From: DAOTEJ01 sp035454085
GTDB lineage: Bacteria; Pseudomonadota; Gammaproteobacteria; Burkholderiales; Burkholderiaceae_F
Direction: 5' to 3'
Length of the DNA stretch: 10,855 bases
Assembly (NCBI GenBank): GCA_035454085.1
Contig: DAOTEJ010000083.1
Span: 1 to 10,855 of the forward strand
Shown here: piece by piece, positions 1-7,625 of the stretch
Numbering within the stretch: position 1 is the stretch's first letter
Layout: every line of letters starts with the position of its first letter
Made by a program: the position numbers and the translations under genes
The notes under the pieces: generated by a model
What the model was told of the DNA's origin: nothing
The model's input: only the letters and a program-made list of their open reading frames with translations
Database searches by the model: none

Positions 1-14
1 AGGCCGCGGCATGA
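1..14 (+). CDS. Possible last codons of an upstream gene (prsK expected), partial
   Basis: One reading of the first 14 bases ends in Ala-Ala-Ala and a TGA stop at 12-14, directly before the repeat that leads into prsR. In PEP-CTERM/exosortase loci the gene before prsR is usually the histidine kinase prsK, so this could be its end. Fourteen bases cannot identify a protein, and the call rests on known gene order only. It may equally be non-coding. Confidence 0.2.
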
Positions 15-135
15 GCGCGCCGGGCCGCCCCAAGCGCGAATGGCCCCGAAGCGCCTTGGCGCGGAGGGTTAGTCCCGCATGCGCGCCGGGCCGCCCCAAG
101 CGCGAATGGCCCCGAAGCGCCTCGGCGCGGAGGGT
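15..135 (+). repeat. Tandem direct repeat, two 55-bp copies, ahead of prsR
   Basis: Positions 15-69 and 81-135 are the same 55-bp sequence, offset by 66 bp, with a single difference (T57 versus C123). Both copies are preceded by GCATG (9-13 and 77-81), with a 2-nt indel after it, so the duplicated unit is a little longer than the exact match. Each copy contains the inverted repeat GCGCC-nn-GGCGC (51-62 and 117-128), and the one substitution falls in its 2-nt centre. Each copy also ends in GGAGGG, a strong Shine-Dalgarno core. GGGCC (22-26) and GGCCC (42-46) form a second inverted pair. GC-rich dispersed repeats of this general look occur between genes in many Burkholderiales; membership of such a family is inference. 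Confidence 0.85.
129..134 (+). promoter_or_regulatory. Ribosome binding site that decides the prsR start
   Basis: GGAGGG sits 7 nt before the GTG at 142 and belongs to the second repeat copy. It supports GTG 142 as the true start of prsR over the in-frame ATG at 79. The ATG choice would add 21 residues translated from the repeat itself, ahead of a normal receiver-domain N-terminus. The first repeat copy has the same GGAGGG at 63-68 region, 10 nt before the ATG at 79, so a minor longer product cannot be ruled out. Confidence 0.7.
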
Positions 136-141
136 AGTGCA

Positions 142-1497
142 GTGAACGAGCGCCGCCGCCCCCTGCTGATCATCGAGGACGACCCCGCGCTGCAGACGCA
201 GATGAAGTGGGCCTTCGACGCCTACGAGACGGCGCTCGCGGGCGACCGCGAGTCGGCCCTGGCGGCGCTGCGCCGCGTGCAGCCGGCGGTGGTCACCATG
301 GACCTTGGCCTGCCGCCCGCGCCCGACGACACCACCGAGGGCTTCCGCACCCTGCAGGAGATCCTGGCCCACGCGCCCGACACCAAGGTGATCGTGCTTA
401 CCGGGCAGGGCGACCGTGCCAACGCGCTCAAGGCGGTGGCGATGGGGGCTTACGACTTCTACACCAAGCCCTTCGAGCCCGAGTTGCTGGGCCTGATGAT
501 CGACCGCGCCTTCCGCCTGCACGAGTTGCAGGAAGAGAACCGCCGCCTGGCCTCGACGAGCAAGCCAGAGGCGCTGGCGGGACTGATCACGCGCGACCCG
601 GCGCTGTTGCGTGCCTGCCGCACCATCGAGAAGGTGGCGCCGACCTCGGCCACGGTGACGGTGTTGGGCGAGTCGGGCACCGGCAAGGAGATCCTGGCGC
701 GCGCGCTCAACGAGTTGTCGGGGCGCAAGGGTCGCTTCGTGGCGATCAACTGCGCGGCGATCCCCGAGAACCTGCTCGAGAGCGAGCTCTTCGGCTACGA
801 GCGCGGCGCCTTCACGGGCGCGTCCAAGCAGACCATCGGCAAGATAGAGACGGCCAACAAGGGCACGCTCTTCCTCGACGAGATCGGCGACCTGCCGATG
901 TCGCTGCAGGCCAAGCTGCTGCGCTTCCTGCAGGAGCGGGTGATCGAGCGGCTGGGTGGGCGCGACGAGATCCCGGTCGACGTGCGCGTGGTATGCGCCA
1001 CGCACCAGGACCTCAAGGCCAAGATCGCTCGCGGCGAGTTCCGCGAAGACCTGTTCTACCGCCTCGCCGAGATCGTGATCGAGGTTCCGCCGCTGCGCGA
1101 ACGCCTGGCCGACGCCGTGCTGCTCGCGCAGGCCTTCGTGCAGCGCATGGCCGTCGAGCAGCGCCGCGGCAGCATGAGCCTCGCGCCCGACGCGGTGCGC
1201 GTGATCGAGCAGCAGCGCTGGCCGGGCAACGTGCGCGAGCTCGAGAACGTGATCAAGCGCGCGGTGATCATGGCCGAGGGCGCGGTAATCCACGCCGAGG
1301 ATCTCGGACTGGCCTCGGCCGACGGCGACGAGGGCGAGGCCGCACTGAGCCTGCGCGCCGTGCGTGACGAAGCCGAACGCGGGGCTCTGCTCAAGGCCCT
1401 GGCCCGCACCAACAACAACCTGAGCCGCGCCGCCGAGTTGCTCGGCGTGAGCCGGCCCACCCTCTACGACCTGATGCACCGCTTCGGCCTGAAGTAG
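142..1497 (+). CDS. prsR: PEP-CTERM-box response regulator, sigma-54-dependent activator (PrsR)
   Basis: This is a 451-residue NtrC-type response regulator with receiver, AAA+ and Fis-type helix-turn-helix domains in order. The receiver (about 5-125) has acidic residues D13 and D14, phosphoacceptor D54, T87 and K109. The AAA+ domain (about 148-385) shows Walker A GESGTGKE (176-183), the sigma-54 contact loop GAFTGA (222-227), Walker B GTLFLDE (241-247) and WPGNVREL (360-367). The C-terminal helix-turn-helix (about 424-451) ends in PTLYDLMHRFGLK. All key residues are intact. The GAFTGA loop followed by KQTIGKIE and the receiver start match the PEP-CTERM-associated PrsR family as I know it. PrsR is phosphorylated by PrsK and, with RpoN, activates PEP-CTERM protein and EPS-related genes. 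prsT begins 22 nt downstream. The start is GTG 142, chosen by its ribosome site and by family N-termini. Confidence 0.93.
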   Translation: MNERRRPLLIIEDDPALQTQMKWAFDAYETALAGDRESALAALRRVQPAVVTMDLGLPPAPDDTTEGFRTLQEILAHAPDTKVIVLTGQGDRANALKAVAMGAYDFYTKPFEPELLGLMIDRAFRLHELQEENRRLASTSKPEALAGLITRDPALLRACRTIEKVAPTSATVTVLGESGTGKEILARALNELSGRKGRFVAINCAAIPENLLESELFGYERGAFTGASKQTIGKIETANKGTLFLDEIGDLPMSLQAKLLRFLQERVIERLGGRDEIPVDVRVVCATHQDLKAKIARGEFREDLFYRLAEIVIEVPPLRERLADAVLLAQAFVQRMAVEQRRGSMSLAPDAVRVIEQQRWPGNVRELENVIKRAVIMAEGAVIHAEDLGLASADGDEGEAALSLRAVRDEAERGALLKALARTNNNLSRAAELLGVSRPTLYDLMHRFGLK

Positions 1498-1519
1498 GCC
1501 GCCGCCCATTGGAGACACC

Positions 1520-4309
1520 ATGCCAAGCCGCGCCGCTCCGTTCCGTCTGACCCTGCTCGCCCTCGCCCTGGGCGTGACCTTGCTCGCCGGCTGTGGCGAC
1601 AACCCAGCCAAGCTGCTTGCGTCCGGCAAGGAGTACCTCGCCAAGGGCGACGACAAGGCGGCGGTGATCCAGTTCAAGAACGCGCTGCAGAAGGAGCCGA
1701 ACAACGCCGAGGCGCGCCTGCTGCTGGGCGAGGCCCAGATGAAGGCGGGCGACTTCCCGTCGGCCGAGAAGGAACTGGGTCGGGCACTGGAGCTGGGCCA
1801 GCCGCCCGAGGTCGTGGTGCCGCTGCTCGCGCGGGTGATGGCCGAGCAGGGCAAGAGCGACGAGGTGATCAAGCAGTTCGGCGCCAGCACGCTCAAGGAC
1901 GCCAAGGCGCAGGCGCGCCTGCAGGCCACGCTGGGCGACGCCTACCTGATGAAGGGCAAGCTCAAGGAGGCGGGCGCGGGCTACGCGGCAGCGCTGGCGA
2001 GTGATCCGGCCGACGCCCAGGCGCAGACCGGCCAGGCCCGCATCCAGGCCGTGGAGGGCCGCATGCCCGAGGCGCTGGCCCAGGTGGACGCGGTGCTCAA
2101 GGCCCAGCCCGCCTACGGGCCGGCGGCGATGCTGAAGGTCGAGATCCTGATGGCGCAGGGCGATCGCGTAGCCGCGCTGCAGGCGGCCGAGGCGGGCGCC
2201 AAGGCCGACCCGAAGTTCATGCCCTTGCGCCTGGCGACGATCTCGGCCCTGGTCGACAAGGGCGATCTGGACGCGGCCGCGGCCGCCTCGCAGGAGGCGC
2301 AGAAGGTCGGCAAGGGCGACCTGCGGGTCACCTTCCTGGATGGCCTGATTGCCTTCCGCAAGGGCGATCTGGCCAAGGCGCGCGACGCCACCGGCACGGT
2401 GCTCAAGTACATCCCGGAGCACCCCGGCGCGCTCACGCTCGCCGGTGCGGTTGAGCTGCAGTCCAAGCAGTACGTGCAGGCCGAGGACCATCTGCGCCGC
2501 GCGCTGGCGCGTACTCCGAACAACGTGACGGCGCGGCGGCTGCTGGTGGCCACCTATCTGCGCGCCGGCCAGCCGGTCAAGGCGCGCGAGGTGCTGATGC
2601 CGCTGCTCGAAGGCGGCGTGCCCACCGATCCGCCGCTGCTGGTGCTCGCCGGCGAGACCTTCTTCGCCAACGGCGACACGCAGCGTGCCTCGACCTACTT
2701 CGCCGCGGCCGCCGAGCGCGACGCCAAGCCGCAGGCGGCCGCGGCTCGCACCCGCCTGGGCCAGATCGCGCTGGCGGGCGGCAATCCCGAGGGCGCGTTC
2801 CGCGAGCTCGAGGCGGCCTCGGCGATCGATCCGGATCAGATTCAGGCCGACCTTGCGCTGGTGAACTCGCATCTGCGTCGCAAGGAATTCGACAAGGCGC
2901 TTGCTGCGGCCAAGAACCTGCAGAAGAAGCAGCCCGACAATCCCCTGAGCTATCAGGTCGAAGGCATGGTGTACGTGGCCAAGCAGGATCGCCCGGCCGC
3001 GCGCAAGGCCTTCGAGGCCGCGCTGCAGAAGCAGCCGACCTATCTGCCCGCCGCGTACGCGCTCGCCAGTCTGGACCTGGCCGACAAGAACCCCGCGCAA
3101 GCCAAGGCCCGCTACGAGGCGATGATCGCCAAGGAGCCGAAGAACGAGCAGCTGTATCTGGCGATGGCCGACCTCGTGGCGCGCAGCGGCGGCTCGCAGG
3201 CGGAGATCGCCGCGGTCTTGCAAAAAGCGGTGGAGGCCAATCCGGCGAGCGTGGATGCGCGCCTCGCGCTGGTGCGCCTGAACCTCGCCAAGGGCGACGC
3301 CAAGGCGGCGGTCGCTGCAGCCAACGAAGCGGTGGCGGCGCAGCCGACCGACCGGCGCGCGCTCGGTGCGTTGGCGGCCGCGCAGGAAGCGGCCGGCGAC
3401 ATCAACCAGGCGGTCGACGCGCTGCGTCGCCTGTCGACGCTGCAGCCCGACTCTGCCGAGCCGCACGTGCGCATGGCCGCGCTGTACGTGCGCCAGAAGC
3501 AATACGACCGTGCGCTCGAAGCGCTCGCGGCGGCGCGCAAGCTCGCTCCCACCAACGACGCCGTGGTGCGCGACACCGTTGCGGTGCAGCTGGCGGCGGG
3601 TCGCCCGGAAGAAAGCCTGAAGGTCGCGCGCGAGGTGCAGCGCGACAAGCCCAAGGCGGCGCTGGGTTACCTCATGGAGGGCGAGATCCTCGAGTCCCAG
3701 AACAAGCTCGCCGAGGCCGAGCAGGCCTATCGCGCGGGCCTCAAGGCCGAACCGACGGCGAGTCTGGTGGCCGTGCGCCTGTACGCGACTCTGCAGAAGG
3801 CCAACAAGAAGGCCGAGGCCGAGGCCTTCGCCAAGCGCTGGCAGGCCGAGCAGCCGAAGGACGTGGGCTTGCGCCTCTACCTCGCCGACGGCGAGATGCA
3901 GGCCCGCAACCTGAAGGGTGCCGCCGCGCAGTATCAGGCGGTGCTCGCCGTGCAGCCCGACAACGTGGTGGCGCTCAACAACCTGGCCTGGGTGGCCGGC
4001 GAGCTGGGCGATCCCAAGGCAATCGGCTACGCCGAGCGCGCACTTCAGATCGCTCCCGATAGCGGCGCGGTGCTCGACACCTACGGCGTGCTGCTGGTCC
4101 GGAAGGGCGACGTGGACAAGGGCGTCGAGATGCTCGGGCGTGCGGTGCGCCTGGCGCCCAACCGCCCCGAGATCCGGCTCAACTACGCCAAGGCGCTGAT
4201 CAAGCAGGGGCGCAAGGCCGACGCGCGCAAGGAACTGACGGTGCTGCAGGAATCGAAGGCCGAGTTCCGTGGCAAGGCCGAGGTCGCGGAATTGCTCAAG
4301 GGGCTGTGA
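1520..4309 (+). CDS. prsT: PEP-CTERM system TPR-repeat lipoprotein (PrsT)
   Basis: A 929-residue protein with a lipoprotein signal peptide: basic N-terminus, hydrophobic stretch 10-23 and lipobox LLAGC with the lipidated cysteine at C25. Residue +2 is Gly, not Asp, so outer-membrane sorting is expected. The rest is a nearly unbroken array of 34-residue TPR-like helical pairs, beginning around residue 33 and running to the C-terminus; repeats such as GDDKAAVIQFKNALQKEPNN and ALNNLAWVAGELGD are clear. Length, signal and position directly after prsR match PrsT, a family confined to genomes with exosortase/PEP-CTERM systems. Its exact role is unknown; TPR lipoproteins of EPS loci usually scaffold secretion complexes in the periplasm. 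A GGAGA ribosome site (1511-1515) lies 4 nt before the ATG. It is probably cotranscribed with prsR. Confidence 0.93.
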   Translation: MPSRAAPFRLTLLALALGVTLLAGCGDNPAKLLASGKEYLAKGDDKAAVIQFKNALQKEPNNAEARLLLGEAQMKAGDFPSAEKELGRALELGQPPEVVVPLLARVMAEQGKSDEVIKQFGASTLKDAKAQARLQATLGDAYLMKGKLKEAGAGYAAALASDPADAQAQTGQARIQAVEGRMPEALAQVDAVLKAQPAYGPAAMLKVEILMAQGDRVAALQAAEAGAKADPKFMPLRLATISALVDKGDLDAAAAASQEAQKVGKGDLRVTFLDGLIAFRKGDLAKARDATGTVLKYIPEHPGALTLAGAVELQSKQYVQAEDHLRRALARTPNNVTARRLLVATYLRAGQPVKAREVLMPLLEGGVPTDPPLLVLAGETFFANGDTQRASTYFAAAAERDAKPQAAAARTRLGQIALAGGNPEGAFRELEAASAIDPDQIQADLALVNSHLRRKEFDKALAAAKNLQKKQPDNPLSYQVEGMVYVAKQDRPAARKAFEAALQKQPTYLPAAYALASLDLADKNPAQAKARYEAMIAKEPKNEQLYLAMADLVARSGGSQAEIAAVLQKAVEANPASVDARLALVRLNLAKGDAKAAVAAANEAVAAQPTDRRALGALAAAQEAAGDINQAVDALRRLSTLQPDSAEPHVRMAALYVRQKQYDRALEALAAARKLAPTNDAVVRDTVAVQLAAGRPEESLKVAREVQRDKPKAALGYLMEGEILESQNKLAEAEQAYRAGLKAEPTASLVAVRLYATLQKANKKAEAEAFAKRWQAEQPKDVGLRLYLADGEMQARNLKGAAAQYQAVLAVQPDNVVALNNLAWVAGELGDPKAIGYAERALQIAPDSGAVLDTYGVLLVRKGDVDKGVEMLGRAVRLAPNRPEIRLNYAKALIKQGRKADARKELTVLQESKAEFRGKAEVAELLKGL

Positions 4310-4314
4310 GGCCG

Positions 4315-4368
4315 GCCGATCGGCGTTCGGCTCGGCGCATCAAGAACAACTGAACTTGAAAAAGGAAG
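4315..4368 (+). promoter_or_regulatory. Short gap before tviB: palindrome and purine-rich ribosome site
   Basis: The 63-nt gap after prsT contains the 10-bp palindrome GCCGATCGGC (4315-4324). An unusually A-rich stretch (4341-4372) for this genome follows and includes the ribosome site AAGGAAG (4362-4368), 4 nt before the ATG. The palindrome has no following T-run, so it is not a convincing intrinsic terminator. I see no clear -35/-10 or sigma-54 -24/-12 promoter, so tviB may be read through from prsR-prsT. Confidence 0.45.
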
Positions 4369-4372
4369 AGGA

Positions 4373-5653
4373 ATGACTGTCGTCGCAGTGGTCGGGCTTG
4401 GCTACGTGGGGCTGCCGCTTGCCGTGGAGTTTGGCAAGAAGGCGCGCACGATCGGCTTCGATCTGTCGCACAACAAGGTGGAGGCCTACAAGCGCCACGT
4501 GGATCCGACGGGCGAGGTGAGCAGCGAGGACCTCAAGGCCGCCGTGCACCTGGAGTGCACCACGGACGCAGCCGCGCTGAAGGATGCCGACTTCATCATC
4601 GTGGCCGTGCCCACGCCGGTGGACGACGCGCACAACCCCGACTTCAGCCCGCTGGTGGGCTCGAGCACCTCGGTGGGCCGGCACCTCAAGCGCGGCGCCA
4701 TCGTGGTGTACGAGTCCACCGTCTACCCCGGCGCCACCGAAGAGATCTGCGTGCCCATCCTCGAGCGCGAGTCGGGCATGACCTGGAAGACCGACTTCTT
4801 CGTGGGCTACAGCCCTGAGCGCATCAATCCGGGCGACAAGGAACACACCCTCACGCGCATCGTGAAGGTGGTGTCGGGCGACACGCCCGAGACCGCCAGG
4901 AAGGTGGCCGAGGTCTACTCCAGCGTGGTCACCGCCGGCGTGTACCCGGCCAGCAGCATCAAGGTGGCCGAGGCCGCCAAGGTGATCGAGAACACCCAGC
5001 GCGACCTGAACATCGCGCTGATGAACGAGCTCTCGCTCATCTTCCACAAGATCGGCATCGACACCCTGGAAGTGCTGCAGGCCGCCGGCACCAAGTGGAA
5101 CTTCCTGCCCTTCCGGCCGGGCCTGGTGGGCGGGCACTGCATCGGCGTGGACCCCTACTACCTCACCCACAAGGCCGACAAGCTGGGCTATCACCCGCAG
5201 GTCATCCTGGCGGGCCGGCGCATCAACGACGGCATGGGCAAGTTCGTGGCCGAGCAGACCGTCAAGCACCTGATCCAGGCGGGCTTCGCGATCAAGGGCG
5301 CGCACGTCAACGTGCTGGGCCTGACCTTCAAGGAGAACTGCCCGGACCTGCGCAACAGCAAGGTGATCGACGTGATCCGCGAGCTCGAGAGCTACGGCAT
5401 CACGGTGCACGTGCACGATCCGGTGGCCGACTCGGCCGAGGCGGTGCACGAGTACGGCGTGCAGCTCACCCCCTGGGAGCATCTGCCCAAGGCCTGCGCC
5501 ACGGTGCTGGCGGTCTCGCACGCCGAATACAAGGCGCACTCGGTGGACGAGTACGCCGCCAAGCTCGCGCCCGGCGGGCTGTTCGTGGACGTGAAGTGCC
5601 TGATGGATCCGGCTGCGCTCAAGGCGAAGGGGCTTCATGTCTGGCGGCTCTGA
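4373..5653 (+). CDS. tviB: UDP-N-acetylglucosamine 6-dehydrogenase (TviB/WbpO type)
   Basis: A 426-residue cytoplasmic nucleotide-sugar dehydrogenase, normal length for the family. It is expected to oxidise UDP-GlcNAc (or UDP-GalNAc) twice at C6, using two NAD+, to the uronic acid. The N-terminal Rossmann fold begins at once, with GLGYVG at 8-13. PTPVDD lies at the end of that domain, SPERINPG at 147-154, and the central helix AKVIENTQRDLNIALMNE has K203. The catalytic cysteine is C256 in GGHCIGVDPYY. The C-terminal UDP-binding domain contains GLTFKENCPDLRNSK. The PYYLTHKA form after the active cysteine points to the TviB/WbpO branch rather than UDP-glucose dehydrogenase; this is family recognition, and the substrate is inferred. 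The next gene overlaps its end by 17 bp and supplies the matching epimerase. Confidence 0.9.
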   Translation: MTVVAVVGLGYVGLPLAVEFGKKARTIGFDLSHNKVEAYKRHVDPTGEVSSEDLKAAVHLECTTDAAALKDADFIIVAVPTPVDDAHNPDFSPLVGSSTSVGRHLKRGAIVVYESTVYPGATEEICVPILERESGMTWKTDFFVGYSPERINPGDKEHTLTRIVKVVSGDTPETARKVAEVYSSVVTAGVYPASSIKVAEAAKVIENTQRDLNIALMNELSLIFHKIGIDTLEVLQAAGTKWNFLPFRPGLVGGHCIGVDPYYLTHKADKLGYHPQVILAGRRINDGMGKFVAEQTVKHLIQAGFAIKGAHVNVLGLTFKENCPDLRNSKVIDVIRELESYGITVHVHDPVADSAEAVHEYGVQLTPWEHLPKACATVLAVSHAEYKAHSVDEYAAKLAPGGLFVDVKCLMDPAALKAKGLHVWRL

Positions 5654-6701
5654 GGCGCTTGCGCCGGCCTACGGCGCGGTGCGTGCCGCGCTGGCGGCGC
5701 GTCCGCGCCGCTGGCTGGTCACGGGCAGCGCGGGCTTCATCGGCTCGCACCTGCTGCAGACCCTGCTCGAGCTCGGGCAGACGGTGGTCTCGCTCGACAA
5801 CTTCGCCACCGGCCACCGCCGCAACCTCGACGAAGTGCGGCATCGGGTGGGCGAGTCCGCCTGGGCGCGCCACAGCTTCATCGAGGGCGACATCGTCGAC
5901 CCGGCCACCTGCCGCCACGCCTGCGAGGGCGTGGACGTGGTGCTGCACCAGGCGGCGCTGGGCTCGGTGCCACGCTCGATCGACCACCCGCTGGCCACCC
6001 ATGCCGCCAACGCCACGGGCTTTCTGAACATGCTGGTCGCGGCGCGCGACGCGCGGGCGCGCTTCGTCTACGCGGCAAGCAGTTCCACCTACGGCGACCA
6101 TCCCGGCCTGCCCAAGGTCGAAGACGTGATCGGCCGGCCCCTGTCGCCCTACGCGGTGACCAAGGTCCTCAACGAGCTCTATGCCGCGGTGTTCTCTCGC
6201 ACCTACGGCATGCACACGGTGGGCTTGCGCTACTTCAACGTGTTCGGACCGCGCCAGGATCCCAACGGCGCCTATGCGGCGGTGATTCCCCGCTGGGCCG
6301 CGGCCATGCTGCGCGGCGAGCCCTGCGTGATCAACGGCGATGGTCAGACCAGCCGCGACTTCTGCTTCGTGGCCAACGCGGTGCAGGCCAACCTGCTCGC
6401 CGCCACGACGGAACGCGCCGAGGCGCTCGACACGGTCTACAACGTGGCGGTGGGCGAGCGCACCACGCTCGTTCAGTTGCACGCCGCGCTGGCCGATGCT
6501 CTGGGCGCGGTGCGCCCCGGGCTCGAGGTGGCCGCGCCGCGCAAGGCAGACTTTCGCACCGGCGACGTGCGCCACTCGCTGGCCGACGTCAGCCGGGCGC
6601 GCACGCGCCTGGGCTACGAGCCTTCGCACAGCGTGCGCCAGGGCCTGGCCGAGGCAGCGCAGTGGTATGCGGCGCAGACGCCCGAGGCCGTGCGCGCCTG
6701 A
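5637..6701 (+). CDS. tviC: UDP-N-acetylglucosamine 4-epimerase (TviC/WbpP type SDR)
   Basis: A 354-residue extended short-chain dehydrogenase expected to interconvert the glucose and galactose forms of UDP-HexNAc or UDP-HexNAcA, reversibly at C4 with bound NAD+. The NAD-binding GSAGFIG motif is at 30-36, the active-site serines S148-S150 lie in AASSSTYGDHPGLPKVED, and the catalytic pair is Y172 and K176 in YAVTK. Further hallmarks are LHQAALGSVPRSI, RYFNVFGPRQDPNGAYAAVI and NGDGQTSRDFC. These match the WbpP/TviC group, which prefers N-acetylated sugars. The ATG overlaps the end of tviB by 17 bp in another frame, with AAGGGG upstream inside tviB, indicating translational coupling. Together the pair should make UDP-GalNAc uronic acid for a surface or secreted polysaccharide. 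All catalytic residues are intact. Confidence 0.9.
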   Translation: MSGGSEALAPAYGAVRAALAARPRRWLVTGSAGFIGSHLLQTLLELGQTVVSLDNFATGHRRNLDEVRHRVGESAWARHSFIEGDIVDPATCRHACEGVDVVLHQAALGSVPRSIDHPLATHAANATGFLNMLVAARDARARFVYAASSSTYGDHPGLPKVEDVIGRPLSPYAVTKVLNELYAAVFSRTYGMHTVGLRYFNVFGPRQDPNGAYAAVIPRWAAAMLRGEPCVINGDGQTSRDFCFVANAVQANLLAATTERAEALDTVYNVAVGERTTLVQLHAALADALGAVRPGLEVAAPRKADFRTGDVRHSLADVSRARTRLGYEPSHSVRQGLAEAAQWYAAQTPEAVRA

Positions 6702-6788
6702 GCGCTTGCGGCCGGAACAGCGGCGCATGAGCCGGCGGCCACTCGCGCAGGCATGATGCGGGCTCGACCCCTCGTGCGGAGACAAGAC

Positions 6789-7622
6789 ATGGCGACCGAT
6801 CGGCAGCGACGCGCGACGCTCGAAGCGCTGGGTGCGGCCGCGGGGCTGGCGCTCGGCTGGCCTGCGTTGACGCGCGCGCAGACCGCGCCGCGCAGCATCG
6901 CGCGCGTGAAGGAGTCGCTGGTGGCGGTGGGCACGGTGCAAAAGCTGCGCGCGCCGCCCTTCGAGTTCTCGGGCACGGGCTTCGTGATCGGTGACGGCAC
7001 GTTCGTGGCCACCAACGCGCACGTGCTCAGCGGTCCGGCCCAGGCGCAAGCCCAGGGTCCGCAGGCGCCCGCGGCAGCGGCGGCGAGCGAGCCCTCGGCC
7101 ATCGCCGTGGTCCTGCCCTCGCGCGAGAGCCAGGCGCCGCAGGTGCGCGAGGCGCGCGCCGTGGCGGTGGACCCGGCGCACGATCTGGCCATCCTCAAGC
7201 TCGCCGGGCCGCCGCTGCCCGCCCTCACGCTGGCCGGCCCGGATCTGGTGGAGGAGGGCGAGTCGCTGCTGTTCAGCGGCTTTCCGCTGGGCACGGTGCT
7301 GGGTGTGTTCCCGGCCACGCATCGCGCCCTGGTGGCCGCGGTGACGCCGGTGGCGATTCCGCCGGCCAACGCGCGGCAACTCGACCCGCGCACCATCCGC
7401 CGCCTGCAGACCGGGCCCTTCCCGATCTACCAGCTCGACGCCACGGCCTACCCGGGCAACAGCGGCAGCCCCTTGTTCCTGCCCGACACCGGTGAGGTGG
7501 TGGGCGTGCTGAACATGGTGTTCGTGAAGGGGACCAAGGAGGCGGCCTTGTCGGCGCCCTCGGGGATCTCGTACGCGATTCCGGTGCGCTACCTGCGAGA
7601 GCTGCTCGCACAGGTGAAGTAG
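6789..7622 (+). CDS. Exported trypsin-like (S1 family) serine protease
   Basis: A 277-residue protein starting at ATG 6789, preceded by GGAGA (6778-6782) with 6-nt spacing. An in-frame ATG at 6753 lacks a ribosome site and would put an arginine-rich extension before the signal. The N-terminus carries twin arginines (R7 R8 in QRRATLEAL), a weakly hydrophobic segment to about 27 and a likely cut after A30: a probable Tat signal, with Sec possible. The protease fold shows the full triad: H78 in ATNAHV, D132 in DPAHDLAILKL and S225 in GNSGSPLF. Low-complexity Ala/Gln/Pro sequence (about 84-103) separates His from Asp. No PDZ or membrane domain follows, so this is not a full DegP. A periplasmic or secreted protease or a Deg-like chaperone core is likely; the substrate is unknown. 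The ydcF-like gene follows after 3 nt. Confidence 0.85.
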   Translation: MATDRQRRATLEALGAAAGLALGWPALTRAQTAPRSIARVKESLVAVGTVQKLRAPPFEFSGTGFVIGDGTFVATNAHVLSGPAQAQAQGPQAPAAAAASEPSAIAVVLPSRESQAPQVREARAVAVDPAHDLAILKLAGPPLPALTLAGPDLVEEGESLLFSGFPLGTVLGVFPATHRALVAAVTPVAIPPANARQLDPRTIRRLQTGPFPIYQLDATAYPGNSGSPLFLPDTGEVVGVLNMVFVKGTKEAALSAPSGISYAIPVRYLRELLAQVK

Positions 7623-7625
7623 GGC

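Noticed and set aside
79..141. ATG 79 as start of prsR
   Set aside because: It would add 21 residues encoded by the repeat itself. GTG 142 has GGAGGG at 7-nt spacing and gives a normal receiver-domain N-terminus.
1391..3502. Long minus-strand open frame (703 codons) opposite prsT
   Set aside because: It is a by-product of strong GC bias in prsT. Its composition (runs of Arg, His, Leu, Gly) resembles no real protein, and it lies wholly opposite a well-recognised gene.
4310..4372. Sigma-54 (-24/-12) promoter or PrsR site before tviB or prsT
   Set aside because: No TGGCAC-N5-TTGC-like sequence with the right spacing was found by eye in the short gaps. A GG...GC pair in the prsT signal-peptide region (about 1569-1581) has the wrong spacing.
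4340..5638. Minus-strand open frame (432 codons) opposite tviB
   Set aside because: His/Val/Arg-rich shadow of the dehydrogenase with no recognisable motifs.
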